A stretch of 64,000 nt of DNA from Paenibacillaceae bacterium (lineage in GTDB: Bacteria > Bacillota > Bacilli > Paenibacillales > Paenibacillaceae), in the NCBI GenBank assembly GCA_004134985.1, contig REGQ01000008.1, forward strand, positions 1-64,000, given 5' to 3'. The notes beneath the pieces are model-generated. The model was not told the origin of the DNA. It searched no databases and worked only from the letters and a program-made list of their open reading frames with translations. Position numbers and translations under genes: made by a program. This document shows, piece after piece, positions 54,266 to 63,981 of the stretch (the first letter of the stretch is position 1; each line of letters opens with the position of its first letter).

Positions 54266-55522
54266 TTACTTCGGAGCTTTCGCCCAAGCTGCATCCAGCT
54301 TCTCCAAATATTGCTCGCCGGTCATTCCTTTAGTAAGGAAAAACTCTTGTGTTACCGGTGCCAGGTCATTAACGATAATGCCTTGCGGGAAAATTGACAA
54401 TGCCCACGGAATTGTGTTTCCGCTGTTCGATGCTTCCAAAATAACTTGAGACAGCGGGTCGAGGTTATCCGCTTCGATATTGGTCATCGCCGGAATGAAT
54501 TGAAAGTCATTCACAATCGTGCTTTTGCCTGTTTCGCTGTTGAATACCCAATCAAGGAATGCGTTCGCAGCCTTGATCTCATCTGCGTTTGCTTTGTTAT
54601 TGATTACCCAGATGGAAGGAATATCAACCGCGATTTTTTCGTTTCCTGCCAATGGGAATGGCATCATGCTGATATCAAGGTCGCCGTAGTCAGCCAGCAT
54701 CGCATAACTCCAGTTGCCTTGGTGAACCATTGCGGATTTACCAGTGGCAAGGTCACCCATTTCCGAGTCATAAGTTACTTCAAGCGGATTTTTCAAGTTT
54801 TCACGAATTGCTTCCATGAATTTAGCGAATTCCTGGAACTCTTTTGTATCTGCCAATTTCACTTCGCCTTTGTTCAATTGCTCGATAAAGGCTTTCGGAT
54901 CAGGCTGCACTGCAAAAGGTGTATTGAAGATGTGGCCGATCAGAAAGTAAGCTTCCTGGGAAAGCATGGATCCGTTTACACCATCGGCTTTCAATTTTTC
55001 CAATGTCTTTGTGAAGGAGTCCAAATCGGTTACATCCTTAGGATCAACCAATCCTTTGTTATAAACCAATCCAAAGCCTTCAACGCCGGTTGGTACGCCC
55101 AAAATTTTGCCGTCGATACGGTTTTCCATGTTTGGCGCAATATTTTTAACATAAGACTCATTGCTCATGTCATAGTAGTACGATTTGTATTTTTCAGCTT
55201 CTGCGCCAACGCCAACACCGAAAATCGTCGGGCCTTCGTTTGCATTCAGCTTAGCCTGCAACTGAGTAATGTAGCTGTCGCCAGCCGAACCCCAGACATC
55301 CACATCATTGCCGGTTTCCTGCTTATATTTTGTTGCCAGTGCTTCAAGTGATTCAGCAATTTCAACTTTGGATTGAAACATTGAAATTTTCACTTGTTTC
55401 TCCACTCCATCCACGGTGGCAGGCGGATTATTGTTCTCTTTGCTACTACCACAAGCGGCTACAGATGTGGCAATTAATGCGGTTGCAACCAGAACACCAA
55501 ATAACTTTTTCACTTTTACCAA
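54266..55522 (-). CDS. Sugar ABC transporter substrate-binding lipoprotein (MsmE/MalE-like)
   Basis: A 418-residue family 1 extracellular solute-binding lipoprotein. The signal peptide KLFGVLVATALIATSVAAC has lipobox SVAAC with Cys at about residue 24. Then come SSKENNN and a typical MalE-like core (VWGSAGDSYITQLQAKLN, KSAMVHQGNWSYAM). The start is TTG with AAGGGGG 8 nt upstream. It is first in the leftward operon with two permeases and an oligo-1,6-glucosidase, so isomalto-oligosaccharides are the likely ligand. Confidence 0.92.
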   Translation of the reverse strand: MVKVKKLFGVLVATALIATSVAACGSSKENNNPPATVDGVEKQVKISMFQSKVEIAESLEALATKYKQETGNDVDVWGSAGDSYITQLQAKLNANEGPTIFGVGVGAEAEKYKSYYYDMSNESYVKNIAPNMENRIDGKILGVPTGVEGFGLVYNKGLVDPKDVTDLDSFTKTLEKLKADGVNGSMLSQEAYFLIGHIFNTPFAVQPDPKAFIEQLNKGEVKLADTKEFQEFAKFMEAIRENLKNPLEVTYDSEMGDLATGKSAMVHQGNWSYAMLADYGDLDISMMPFPLAGNEKIAVDIPSIWVINNKANADEIKAANAFLDWVFNSETGKSTIVNDFQFIPAMTNIEADNLDPLSQVILEASNSGNTIPWALSIFPQGIIVNDLAPVTQEFFLTKGMTGEQYLEKLDAAWAKAPK

Positions 55523-55837
55523 CTCGAACGCCCCCTTTTATGTTGTTCAACTCACATTATAAAAAGATTACCCTAAACAAGTCAATAAAAAACATAAAAT
55601 ATTTTTAGTATTTTACTTATTTTTATTTGGTTTTATACTTAAAATAGACATGTATATGGAAAAACTCACCACTTGACCTGAACGGGTAATTTCATATGCC
55701 AGCAATTTTCCCCTGATAGGAGAAAGGCGCATAGATAGCATTGCCTATATGGCTTATCCAGAATATAATGTTATTGTCCCATATCTAATCAAGAAATATT
55801 CCTTTTTTTCTGTCCTATCATCAATGTAAAATTTATA

Positions 55838-55870
55838 GTAAAATAACTAGTATAATGATATGTATTTTAC
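55838..55870. promoter_or_regulatory. Inverted repeat in the divergent promoter region
   Basis: GTAAAATA (55838-55845) and TATTTTAC (55863-55870) flank a TATAAT box (55851-55856) just upstream of the lacI gene. A third TATTTTAC lies near 55609 on the side of the transporter operon. These could be binding sites, but AT-rich repeats are common by chance. The rest of 55523-55895 shows no gene. Confidence 0.4.
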
Positions 55871-55895
55871 AAAAATATAAGGAGGAAACGCGCCC

Positions 55896-56867
55896 ATGAT
55901 CGGTTTGAAAGAAATCGCGGAACTGACCGGCTTATCGGTGTCGACTGTGTCCAATGTTTTGAACGGTCGAAAAAATGTATCGCAAGCGACAAGGGAACGG
56001 GTCCTGCAATGCTGTTCTGAACAAGGCTACTTCCCAGAACCCTCGAGCAAAAAAGCAAAGTCCGATAAATCAAAACGGATTGTGTTAATATTCAGCGATT
56101 TTGATCGGGACTTTTACTTGAAGATTGTTGACGGCATCAGCACCTGTTTGACGGAAAACAATTATGACTTGATTATTTGCACGAATAAGTCGAGTGATAC
56201 TTTTTTGAAAAGCAGCTTTGCCAGGGGGACCATCAGCCTTGACGGCAGCATGTCTGATGACTATTTGCAATCTGTTGCCAAACCGGATTTCCCTGTCGTA
56301 GTCATGGATCGAATTGTAGAAAGCGAAAAAATCAATTCAAAAAGTGTCATTATCGACAACCACCCAGCAATGTGTGAAATGGTACAAGCGCTGGTCGATC
56401 GAGGCTTTAGGCAGTTTGGCTTTTTGGGCGGGCCCAGTCACACCCTGGACAATCAGGAGCGATTCGCGGGGTTGACAGATACGCTGGAGAAAAACAATAT
56501 TACATTTGATCACAAAAATTATTATCATGGCAATTACCGGGAGAAGAGCGGCCATCAGGCGGCCAAGCTGATGATTTTGCGCAATGACTTGCCGGAGGTG
56601 CTTGTCTGCGCCAATGATAACATGGCGATCGGAGCGATCAGAGCATTCGAGGAGAAGAACATTAAGGTGCCTGAGCATATTTCCGTCACAGGATTTGACG
56701 ACTCGGACACCGCCGCGCTGGCTGGTTTGACCACCATTGCAATCCCCCGCTATGAGAGCGGATATTTGGCTGCCAAAGAATTGCTGGAAATGATCAAAGG
56801 CGCGGCAGATTTAACACCGGTCAAAATCAGCGCATCAATCAAATGGAGAAAAACAGTCAAACAATAA
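55896..56867 (+). CDS. LacI-family regulator of the glucosidase/ABC operon
   Basis: A 323-residue regulator. The helix-turn-helix and hinge are GLKEIAELTGLSVSTVSNVLNG. The core is IVLIFSDFDRDFYLKIVDGIS and VCANDNMAIGAIRAFEEKNI. GGAGG lies 11 nt before the ATG. It is divergent from the binding-protein gene across 373 bp, the usual place for a local repressor. Confidence 0.92.
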   Translation: MIGLKEIAELTGLSVSTVSNVLNGRKNVSQATRERVLQCCSEQGYFPEPSSKKAKSDKSKRIVLIFSDFDRDFYLKIVDGISTCLTENNYDLIICTNKSSDTFLKSSFARGTISLDGSMSDDYLQSVAKPDFPVVVMDRIVESEKINSKSVIIDNHPAMCEMVQALVDRGFRQFGFLGGPSHTLDNQERFAGLTDTLEKNNITFDHKNYYHGNYREKSGHQAAKLMILRNDLPEVLVCANDNMAIGAIRAFEEKNIKVPEHISVTGFDDSDTAALAGLTTIAIPRYESGYLAAKELLEMIKGAADLTPVKISASIKWRKTVKQ

Positions 56868-56925
56868 TTTTAACTGCTCGCGGCCTCACTTTTATTAGGC
56901 CCGCTACCCTCAGTTCACATTAGAG

Positions 56926-56975
56926 CAAGCAAGATGCCTGGCAAGTTACCTGCTATGGCTTCCTGCTTGTTTATT
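56926..56975 (+). terminator. Terminator downstream of lacI
   Basis: CAAGCA-AGATGCC pairs with GGCTTCC-TGCTTG, then TTTATTTATTA. It lies about 60 nt past the stop. The remaining bases to 57163 contain only the leader of the next gene. Confidence 0.65.
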
Positions 56976-57163
56976 TATTATCGGCTCCTACAATTCCCCT
57001 TGCACATTTTCCCGCCTTACTTGCGCAATTTCCCAATCGACAATCCAGCTTCATTAGCCGTTACTTTTTGTCGTTAGTCAAGGGATAATGAATGATCATG
57101 TCGAATTATTTATTGTTGAATGCGAATATGCCAAGGAAGATTTAGAAGGAGACCGCCTTACTT

Positions 57164-59533
57164 ATGTGGAAACGATTTCTATTGAGGAGACGAAGTATCA
57201 TCCTCACATGGCTGCTATCTTATCTTGCAATACTATTTGTGCCCATTCTAATTAGTGTGTTTGTCTACAATCAGTCCCAGGGAATTCTGAAAAGTGAAAC
57301 CCATCGGGCGAATAATGTGCTGTTGAAAGAAGTTCGAGAAGTCATTGACAATCAAGTTCAGAATGTTCAACGCCTGACGACCGAGCTTACTTGGAACGTC
57401 CGCATTCGAGGATTTTTATACTCAGGCTTTTATAATCAGCCCGGCAGCCTTGACAATGATCTATATGATCTGCATCAAACTGCCAAGGAAATTTCCATTT
57501 ATCAATCGCTGTATCCTGTCATCCAAAAATATTATATTTACTGGAGAGATCAGGATCTCGTTTTTGAGCCGGGAGTTTACCGCGATAGCCAGCTTGCTTA
57601 TGAGACAATCCATGAGAACGAAAAGATTTCCTATGAGATGTGGCTGAGCATTTTGCAAGAAAAAAACAAAGGACGCTTTATTAAGCTTGAGAATAAAAAT
57701 TCTTCTTCCAGCACATTGGCCTATATTCATTCATATCCAGGTGAAAACCTGAAAAGATCACCAGGCACAACCGTTGTTTTACTAGATACTTCACAACTGA
57801 TGGAGACGATTCGCAACGTCCAGGATTTCAGCAGCGGTCAGGTGCTCGTGCTGAACAGCAGCAAGCAAGTACTCATTTCAACGAACAAAAACAATGATCC
57901 GTTATATTTGTCCAACCTTGCTTTTACCGGGAATTCAGGCTCCTACTTTGATGATTATGAAGGCGAGCCTTCGGAGTTCATGTATATTAAATCCAATAAC
58001 TCAGAATTGATTTATGTTACTGTAGTCCCCACTTCTCTATTGTGGCAAAAAACACACTATCTGAGGAATATTACCTATATTAGCATGCTGCTCAGCCTGA
58101 TTAGCGGCTTGGCACTTACGATCATTTTCCTGTTCAGAAACTACAGCCCCATCCAACGATTGCTGAAAATGCTAAAAGCAGACAATAAGTCTGTCTTAAC
58201 TGCGCTGGCTTCCGAAGGCAATGAATTTTCACATATACAGAACGCCATTATGAATACGCAGAATGAAAAAGAACAAATTCAATTGCGAATGAAGCAGCAA
58301 TCGAATATGCTGCGGGGCAATATGCTGGCCAGAATGTTCAAGGGCAAGATTGTCAATCAGCTTGTGCTGGAGGAATCGCTTGCGGCATTCGATGTCCGGT
58401 TCCACTCCAATCAATTTGCCATTATTCTCTTCTACTTGGACTATGAAAGATTTTATGAGCATATGGAGAGCATTGATGTGTCAGATAAGCCGCGGCTGAT
58501 GCAATTTATCGTTACCAACATTCTGGAGGAACTCGCTCAACAAAAACATAACGCGTTTGTATGTGAAATCGATGATAATATCGCTTGTCTCGTTAATTTT
58601 AACGAGGACAGTATCGAACAACTGCAGGAGGATGTCATCAAGCTTGCTGAGCAGGCACGTCAATTTCTCGGTGAGAAATTCCACATTCACACACTAGCTT
58701 CAATCAGCGCGGTCAAACACTCCGTTGAGGAGATTTCCCAAGCCTACCAGGAAGCGTTAGACGCTATGGAGTACATGGTAGTCGTTGGAGATCGGGAAAG
58801 CATCGCTTATGAGGAGATCCACCGCGATGACCCTAACCAGCTCCAGACCAGCTATTATTACCCGATTCAGGTTGAACAACAGCTTATTAATTATGTTAAA
58901 GTGGGGGATGCGAGCAAAGCTGAGGCTCTGATCCGAGATATTATCGCAAGAAATATGGGGCAATCCAACCTGTCAGTCGAATTGATCAAATGCTTGATGT
59001 TTAATTTAATTAGCACCTTAATCAAAACGATCGGTGAAATTGGCGACATCGAGGAAAGCTCCTTCGTCAACAATTCGATCCGTATTGCACAGCTAATGAA
59101 TTGTGAATCCATTAAAGAGATGGAGCTCCAGCTGTCGGTTGTTGTACAAGAGGTATGCGACTATATTCTAGCCAAACAGAAGCAGCAGTCACATGTGGTC
59201 CGAAGACAAGCGCTGGAAGAGCGAAGTGCTGATATTATCGAATTCATTGCCGCAAACTATATGGAGGCAAACCTGAATATTTCCATGATTGGCGAACAAT
59301 TTGGCATGACGCCAACTTACCTGTCCAAACTGTTTAAAGAGCAGACAGGGCAAAGCTTGCTGGATACGATCAATCATTATCGAATGAAGCATGCCAAGCT
59401 CCTTTTGCAAAACCAAGGCAACAGCATTAAGTCCATCGCTTCCCAAGTGGGCTTTCACGATATTAATACGTTTATTCGTACCTTCAAAAAGTATGAAGGC
59501 GTTACACCGGGCCAATATCAGAAAATTTTATAG
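57164..59533 (+). CDS. Membrane-bound AraC-family regulator (YesN/YtdP-like)
   Basis: A 789-residue one-component regulator typical of Paenibacillus. Transmembrane helix 1 is at residues 11-34 (ILTWLLSYLAILFVPILISV). An extracellular Cache-like sensor runs to about 300. Transmembrane helix 2 is at about 304-325 (ISMLLSLISGLALTIIFLF). The cytoplasmic part ends in two helix-turn-helix motifs: ISMIGEQFGMTPTYLSKLF and IASQVGFHDINTFIRTFKKY. AAGGAG is 12 nt upstream. It precedes the transporter at 59792-63332 and likely controls it. Confidence 0.92.
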   Translation: MWKRFLLRRRSIILTWLLSYLAILFVPILISVFVYNQSQGILKSETHRANNVLLKEVREVIDNQVQNVQRLTTELTWNVRIRGFLYSGFYNQPGSLDNDLYDLHQTAKEISIYQSLYPVIQKYYIYWRDQDLVFEPGVYRDSQLAYETIHENEKISYEMWLSILQEKNKGRFIKLENKNSSSSTLAYIHSYPGENLKRSPGTTVVLLDTSQLMETIRNVQDFSSGQVLVLNSSKQVLISTNKNNDPLYLSNLAFTGNSGSYFDDYEGEPSEFMYIKSNNSELIYVTVVPTSLLWQKTHYLRNITYISMLLSLISGLALTIIFLFRNYSPIQRLLKMLKADNKSVLTALASEGNEFSHIQNAIMNTQNEKEQIQLRMKQQSNMLRGNMLARMFKGKIVNQLVLEESLAAFDVRFHSNQFAIILFYLDYERFYEHMESIDVSDKPRLMQFIVTNILEELAQQKHNAFVCEIDDNIACLVNFNEDSIEQLQEDVIKLAEQARQFLGEKFHIHTLASISAVKHSVEEISQAYQEALDAMEYMVVVGDRESIAYEEIHRDDPNQLQTSYYYPIQVEQQLINYVKVGDASKAEALIRDIIARNMGQSNLSVELIKCLMFNLISTLIKTIGEIGDIEESSFVNNSIRIAQLMNCESIKEMELQLSVVVQEVCDYILAKQKQQSHVVRRQALEERSADIIEFIAANYMEANLNISMIGEQFGMTPTYLSKLFKEQTGQSLLDTINHYRMKHAKLLLQNQGNSIKSIASQVGFHDINTFIRTFKKYEGVTPGQYQKIL

Positions 59534-59564
59534 TGAGATCGGAAGGGTGTATTCGAAGGATAAG

Positions 59565-59611
59565 AAAGAGGATTTTCTGGTGTTTTTCGCTCCAGAAGCC
59601 TCTTTTTTCTT
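59565..59611 (+). terminator. Terminator downstream of the AraC sensor
   Basis: AAAGAGG-ATT-TTCTGG pairs with CCAGAA-G-CCTCTTTTTT around an 11-nt loop. It lies about 35 nt past the stop, so the transporter genes have their own promoter. Confidence 0.85.
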
Positions 59612-59738
59612 GTTATTTCCCCCATATTCATCATATAAGCGATGCAATTCGGGGAATTGATGATGTTATCAGTGATTTCGATGATCCATTTCGAGGTGTT
59701 GACGATTCCACGATTCCTAGTAAAGCCGGATAATGAAT

Positions 59739-59754
59739 TGTGAGACGTCTCACA
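59739..59754. promoter_or_regulatory. 16-bp perfect palindrome upstream of the third binding protein
   Basis: TGTGAGACGTCTCACA is fully self-complementary with a central CG, the geometry of LacI-family operators. It lies 37 nt before the ATG. AraC-type proteins usually bind direct repeats, so an additional LacI-type or other dimeric regulator may act here. A TTGACG at 59699 is a possible -35, but no -10 is well spaced. Confidence 0.55.
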
Positions 59755-59791
59755 TTAAAACGGAAAATAAAATCGGGAGGTTATAAGCCAT

Positions 59792-61423
59792 ATGAGAAAC
59801 GCCATGGCCAAAAAATCAAAATTTATAACAATCGCACTTTCTGTACTTATGCTGGGGAGCCTTCTTGCTGGATGCTCATCTGGTACAAAAGACGCGGGAA
59901 CAGCGACTGAGCAGGGATCGGGAAATTCAATCGTCTCGAACTCGGACAATATCGGTTCCACCTACCCTCTTGCAACAGACAAAACATTGACCTACTGGGC
60001 CGAATATAATACGACAAAGTCGACAATTGATGAGGTTCCCTTGTTTCAGGAGTGGCAGAAACGAACCGGTGTGCCTCTTAAATTTATTAGCCCGCCTTCA
60101 GGTCAAGCCAAAGATACACTTAATATTTTGTTAGCATCCGGGGATCTGCCTGACTTGATTGAATACGATTGGTTTAACTTTCCCGGGGGGCCTGAGAAAG
60201 CGATTGCTGAAGGATATATTCTGAAATTGAATGATATCATCGACGAACATGCTCCCAACCTAAAGAAGTTTTTAGCAGAAAACCCGGCGATTGATAAAAT
60301 GCTGAAAACAGACAACGGCAGCTACTATACCTTCCCATTCTTGCGTGGTGATCCACTGCTGCAGGTTTACCAAGGGCCAATCGTGCGTGAGGACTGGCTT
60401 GAAGAGCTAGACCTTCCATTGCCGGAAACAATTGAAGACTGGCATACGGTGCTTAAAGCTTTCAAAGATGAGAAGGGCGCTACTGCCCCGCTTTCTTTCC
60501 AGCTCAGCTTTCTTAATGAGGGCGCGTTTGTAGGAGCATTCGGTACCAATCGGAGTTGGTATCAGGAGGACGGTATCGTGAAATACGGTCCGTTGCAGGA
60601 AAGCTACAAAGATTTCCTGACCACATTCCGCCAATGGTATGAAGAGGGACTGCTCGATAGAAACATTGCCAATGTGGACGGAAAGGCACTCGATGCGAAC
60701 ATCACCACAGGTGCTACTGGCGCCACCATTCATAATTCAGGCAGCGGGATTGGCAAATGGACACCGCTATTAGTAGAGAATGATTCAAAGGCTAAGCTCG
60801 CCGCTGCACCTTACCCGGTTATTAATCGGGGCGATGTGCCGAAATTCGGGCAGAAGGACCCGCAATACACGACAGGCACGAACGTTGCCATCACCTCTAA
60901 ATCCAAAAATGTCGAGCTGGCAGCCCGCTTGCTGGATTGGGGCTACAGTGAAGAAGGGCATATGTTCTTTAATTTCGGTCAGGAAGGGCTTAGCTATGAA
61001 TTGAAGGATGGCGAGCCTGTCTATACCGACTTGCTTATGAACAACCCGGATAAATTGACGCCTTCTCAAGCGATGTCCTTATATATCCGTGCCAACTATG
61101 GCGGTCCGTTCGTTCAGGATAAAAGATACATTAAGCAATATCTGGTGCTGCCCCAACAGCAAGCCGCATTGGATATCTGGAAGAATACCGATGTGGACAA
61201 GTACAAAATTCCACAAGTAACCCCAACGCCGGAAGAAGCCTCAGAGCTTGCTCAAATTATGAATGATGTCAATACATTAATTGATGAAATGACGCTCAAA
61301 ATCATTCTCGGCAATGAACCAGTAGATGCGTACGAAAGCTACATGAATAAGTTGAAAACGCTCAAAATTGATCGGGCAATTGAAATTCAGCAAGCAGCTT
61401 TGGACCGATACAAAACACGCTAG
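59792..61423 (+). CDS. Sugar ABC transporter substrate-binding lipoprotein
   Basis: A 543-residue lipoprotein of the large LplA/YtcQ class. The signal peptide ITIALSVLMLGSLLAGC has lipobox LLAGC with Cys at about residue 28. The core includes LLASGDLPDLIEYDW and GEEGH-type C-terminal lobes. GGGAGG is 11 nt before the ATG. It is first in an operon with two permeases; no hydrolase is encoded with it, so the ligand cannot be predicted. Confidence 0.9.
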   Translation: MRNAMAKKSKFITIALSVLMLGSLLAGCSSGTKDAGTATEQGSGNSIVSNSDNIGSTYPLATDKTLTYWAEYNTTKSTIDEVPLFQEWQKRTGVPLKFISPPSGQAKDTLNILLASGDLPDLIEYDWFNFPGGPEKAIAEGYILKLNDIIDEHAPNLKKFLAENPAIDKMLKTDNGSYYTFPFLRGDPLLQVYQGPIVREDWLEELDLPLPETIEDWHTVLKAFKDEKGATAPLSFQLSFLNEGAFVGAFGTNRSWYQEDGIVKYGPLQESYKDFLTTFRQWYEEGLLDRNIANVDGKALDANITTGATGATIHNSGSGIGKWTPLLVENDSKAKLAAAPYPVINRGDVPKFGQKDPQYTTGTNVAITSKSKNVELAARLLDWGYSEEGHMFFNFGQEGLSYELKDGEPVYTDLLMNNPDKLTPSQAMSLYIRANYGGPFVQDKRYIKQYLVLPQQQAALDIWKNTDVDKYKIPQVTPTPEEASELAQIMNDVNTLIDEMTLKIILGNEPVDAYESYMNKLKTLKIDRAIEIQQAALDRYKTR

Positions 61424-61491
61424 TCGTGAATGCTTTAAGAGGAACGGGGACTTCCTAAGACTCCGTTCTCTCCAATAAGGAAAGGTGATTT

Positions 61492-62412
61492 ATGAATAAT
61501 GCAGCTTTTTCAAGACGATTCATCAGAGATTTTGTTAGCAATAAGTATTTGTACGTAATGATGCTTCCGGTCTTGGCTTACTATCTTATCTTTCATTATG
61601 CGCCTATGTATGGGGTGCTGATTGCCTTTAAGGACTATTCTCCGCTCAAAGGCATTGTGGATAGCTCTTGGGTAGGACTGGATCACTTCAAATCGTTTTT
61701 TGAAAGCTATTATTTTGTACGCGTATTGAAAAATACGATCATCATCAGCGTATATTCATTAATTTTCGAATTTCCTGCGCCGATTATTTTGGCGATCATG
61801 ATTAATGAGGTTCGCAATAAACGGTACAAGAAGCTTGTCCAGTCTGTTACTTATATGCCTTACTTCATATCGATGATCGTCATCGCCGGCTTGATCAGAG
61901 ATTTTACCGACAGCGGCGGCGTGATTAATAATATTTACATGTATTTTGGCGGTGACGGCACTTCGATGCTGCAGCATGCAGGACTATTCCGGCCCATCTA
62001 TATTTTATCCGAAATCTGGCAGAAGGTTGGCTGGGAATCGATTATTTATCTTGCAGCATTAATGGGCATTGACCAGGAGCAATATGAAGCAGCGCGTATG
62101 GACGGGGCCGGACGGCTAAAGCAAATGTGGTATGTTACCCTCCCAGGCATCTTGCCAACCATCGTTATCCTGTTCATTCTGCGAATCGGAAATTTATTGA
62201 ACGTAGGCTTTGAAAAAATCATTTTGCTGTACAATCCGGTTATATACGAAACCGCTGATGTGATTTCCTCCTTCGTCTATCGTAAAGGCTTGCTCGAATT
62301 TAGCTGGAGCTACAGCACCGCAGTCGGCGTATTTAATTCCGTCATCAATTTAATTTTGCTTGTTATGGCCAATTGGATCAGCAAGAGACTTACCAACAAT
62401 AGTCTGTGGTAG
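61492..62412 (+). CDS. Carbohydrate ABC transporter permease (LplB-like)
   Basis: A 306-residue CUT1 permease. The N-terminus NKYLYVMMLPVLAYYLIFHYAPMYG is typical (shown: KYLYVMMLPVLAYYLIF). The EAA loop is EAARMDGAGRLKQMWYVTLP. AAAGG is 6-7 nt upstream. It pairs with the next gene. Confidence 0.92.
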   Translation: MNNAAFSRRFIRDFVSNKYLYVMMLPVLAYYLIFHYAPMYGVLIAFKDYSPLKGIVDSSWVGLDHFKSFFESYYFVRVLKNTIIISVYSLIFEFPAPIILAIMINEVRNKRYKKLVQSVTYMPYFISMIVIAGLIRDFTDSGGVINNIYMYFGGDGTSMLQHAGLFRPIYILSEIWQKVGWESIIYLAALMGIDQEQYEAARMDGAGRLKQMWYVTLPGILPTIVILFILRIGNLLNVGFEKIILLYNPVIYETADVISSFVYRKGLLEFSWSYSTAVGVFNSVINLILLVMANWISKRLTNNSLW

Positions 62413-62456
62413 GCAATAAGCCATAGCGCTTCGACTACCTGTCAGGAGGCACTGCT

Positions 62457-63332
62457 TTGAGAACCAGCATCACCGAAAGAATATCCTTATTTACGATTTA
62501 CTCTGTGTTGTGTCTGTTGATGATCATTACCTTGTATCCGCTGCTCCATGTTGTGTTCGCATCATTCAGCAATCCCAACGAAATCATCGCCCATCGGGGA
62601 TTGCTGTGGCGGCCGCTTGGCTTTAACCTTGAGGCCTACAAGCTTGTATTTTCGAATGCAAGCATTTATACAGGCTACCGAAACACCCTGTTTATTGTAG
62701 TCGTAGGGGTAACCTTGAACTTGCTCATCACCGCTTTGGGCGCTTATGTGCTGTCGCGAAAAAATGTCATGTGGAACAATCTGTTTATGATGCTCATCAC
62801 ATTCACCATGTTTTTCAGCGGAGGGCTGATCCCCCTATATTTGGTTGTGAAGGGGATTGGTTTAACCGATACGTTGTGGTCCACCATTCTGCCCTTTGCC
62901 GTTTCAACATTCAATTTGATTATTATGAGAACCTCCTTCAAGGCGGTGCCGGATAGCCTGGAAGAGTCTGCAAAAATCGATGGAGCCAATCACTTTATTA
63001 TTTTATTTCGCATCATAATTCCGTTGTCTTTGCCTGTACTGGCTGTGATGGGGTTGTATTATGCAGTTGAGAAGTGGAATGGCTGGTTTTATGCTTCGAT
63101 CTTTATTCAAAATCATGATTTATACCCGCTGCAAATTTTTCTCAGAGAAATTCTTATTTTAAGCTCAACCGACAACATTACTTCCGGCTCTGCAGTTGGC
63201 GAGCAATTCCAGATTGGCGCCACGATCAAATACGCCACCATTATCGTAGCAACGCTGCCGATTTTGTGTGTCTACCCGTTTATTCAACGTTTTTTTGTCA
63301 AGGGTGTAATGATAGGCGCCCTGAAAGGCTAA
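62457..63332 (+). CDS. Carbohydrate ABC transporter permease (LplC-like)
   Basis: A 291-residue CUT1 permease starting with TTG (AGGAGG 7 nt upstream). The EAA loop is LEESAKIDGANHFIILFRII. The C-terminus RFFVKGVMIGALKG is typical of LplC. It is the last gene of the operon and is followed by a strong terminator. Confidence 0.92.
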   Translation: MRTSITERISLFTIYSVLCLLMIITLYPLLHVVFASFSNPNEIIAHRGLLWRPLGFNLEAYKLVFSNASIYTGYRNTLFIVVVGVTLNLLITALGAYVLSRKNVMWNNLFMMLITFTMFFSGGLIPLYLVVKGIGLTDTLWSTILPFAVSTFNLIIMRTSFKAVPDSLEESAKIDGANHFIILFRIIIPLSLPVLAVMGLYYAVEKWNGWFYASIFIQNHDLYPLQIFLREILILSSTDNITSGSAVGEQFQIGATIKYATIIVATLPILCVYPFIQRFFVKGVMIGALKG

Positions 63333-63335
63333 TTG

Positions 63336-63384
63336 CGCGAACAAGCCCCTTGCATGCTTATGCATACATAGGGGCTTGTTCGCG
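63336..63384 (+). terminator. Terminator of the third ABC operon
   Basis: CGCGAACAAGCCCC and GGGGCTTGTTCGCG form a perfect 14-bp stem; the loop contains its own TGCATGC/GCATACA. It begins 4 nt after the last stop. The T tract is weak (TTCACTG). Confidence 0.85.
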
Positions 63385-63492
63385 TTCACTGTATGATGAA
63401 TGAATTGCCCGTTGGCTGGCTTCCATCTTATATTCTATTCGCAATCCGTTCACTATGTAGATTGAACTAAAGAAATAGCAAAGGGTGGGGAT

Positions 63493-63670
63493 AAATTGTT
63501 GTATTTTCTACAACTTTTCCAGCCGCAGGAGACGATTCCTGCGAAATTGCTGTACTTTATACAACATTTCTTAAGAAAAATGGCTTTTTCGGATAAAATC
63601 CTGCAGTTTTTACAACAATTTCACTTTTTGTTGGGCCATTCTTTTTGATTGTTGTATGAAATGCAACATT
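63493..63670. repeat. Palindromic TTGTTGTA/TACAACAA repeat cluster, copy 2 (inverted)
   Basis: Hairpins of the same family lie at 63493-63518, 63543-63570 and 63648-63670, plus half-site TTTTTACAACAATTTC near 63607. The reverse complement of 63543-63605 aligns with 16027-16085 at roughly 75-80% identity, including the spacer. Confidence 0.85.
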
Positions 63671-63731
63671 TACTCTACAGTTGCAGGTTAGATGGAAACA
63701 TCCATGCCGCAATGGCAAGAATGCTGATGCA

Positions 63732-63842
63732 TCAAGGCCCCAGCGACCACCAGCACCGATTATACCCATGCTGCTCCCGCTCGATCGTTGCAGGCGGCTT
63801 CAATGTGACATCGTAGACAACCCAGTTAACATTATCTAATAT
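63732..63842 (-). pseudogene. guaA: 3' remnant of guaA (GMP synthase C-terminus)
   Basis: A leftward frame reads DNVNWVVYDVTLKPPATIERE and then runs on to a TGA at 63732. GMP synthases end RVVYD(I/V)TSKPP(A/G)TIEWE, so 12 of the 16 positions from VVYD onward agree. The normal stop after the final Glu is lost and the upstream gene is absent. This is a decayed fragment; a functional guaA would have to be elsewhere. Confidence 0.6.
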
Positions 63843-63894
63843 GATTATTTTAAAAGTTGTAATACTTCCTGTGATTTAGCTATTACAATTACAC

Positions 63895-63981
63895 CTAGAA
63901 GACATCAATATACTTCTTCTCCCTACCCAATATTTCTTGGTTTAGCCTGAAGTCCTCGATTAGTTCATTAATTTTGGACAT
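63895..63981 (-). CDS. Very short ORF, possible truncated recombinase N-terminus
   Basis: 28 codons from ATG 63981 to TAG 63895, with AAGGGAG 7 nt upstream, a near-ideal RBS. The product is MSKINELIEDFRLNQEILGR, then EKKYIDVF. The pattern LIEDF..NQEILGR..KYID resembles the start of the SAM-like core-binding domain of tyrosine recombinases. The strong RBS with an early stop suggests a gene truncated by mutation. Function is uncertain. Confidence 0.35.
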   Translation of the reverse strand: MSKINELIEDFRLNQEILGREKKYIDVF

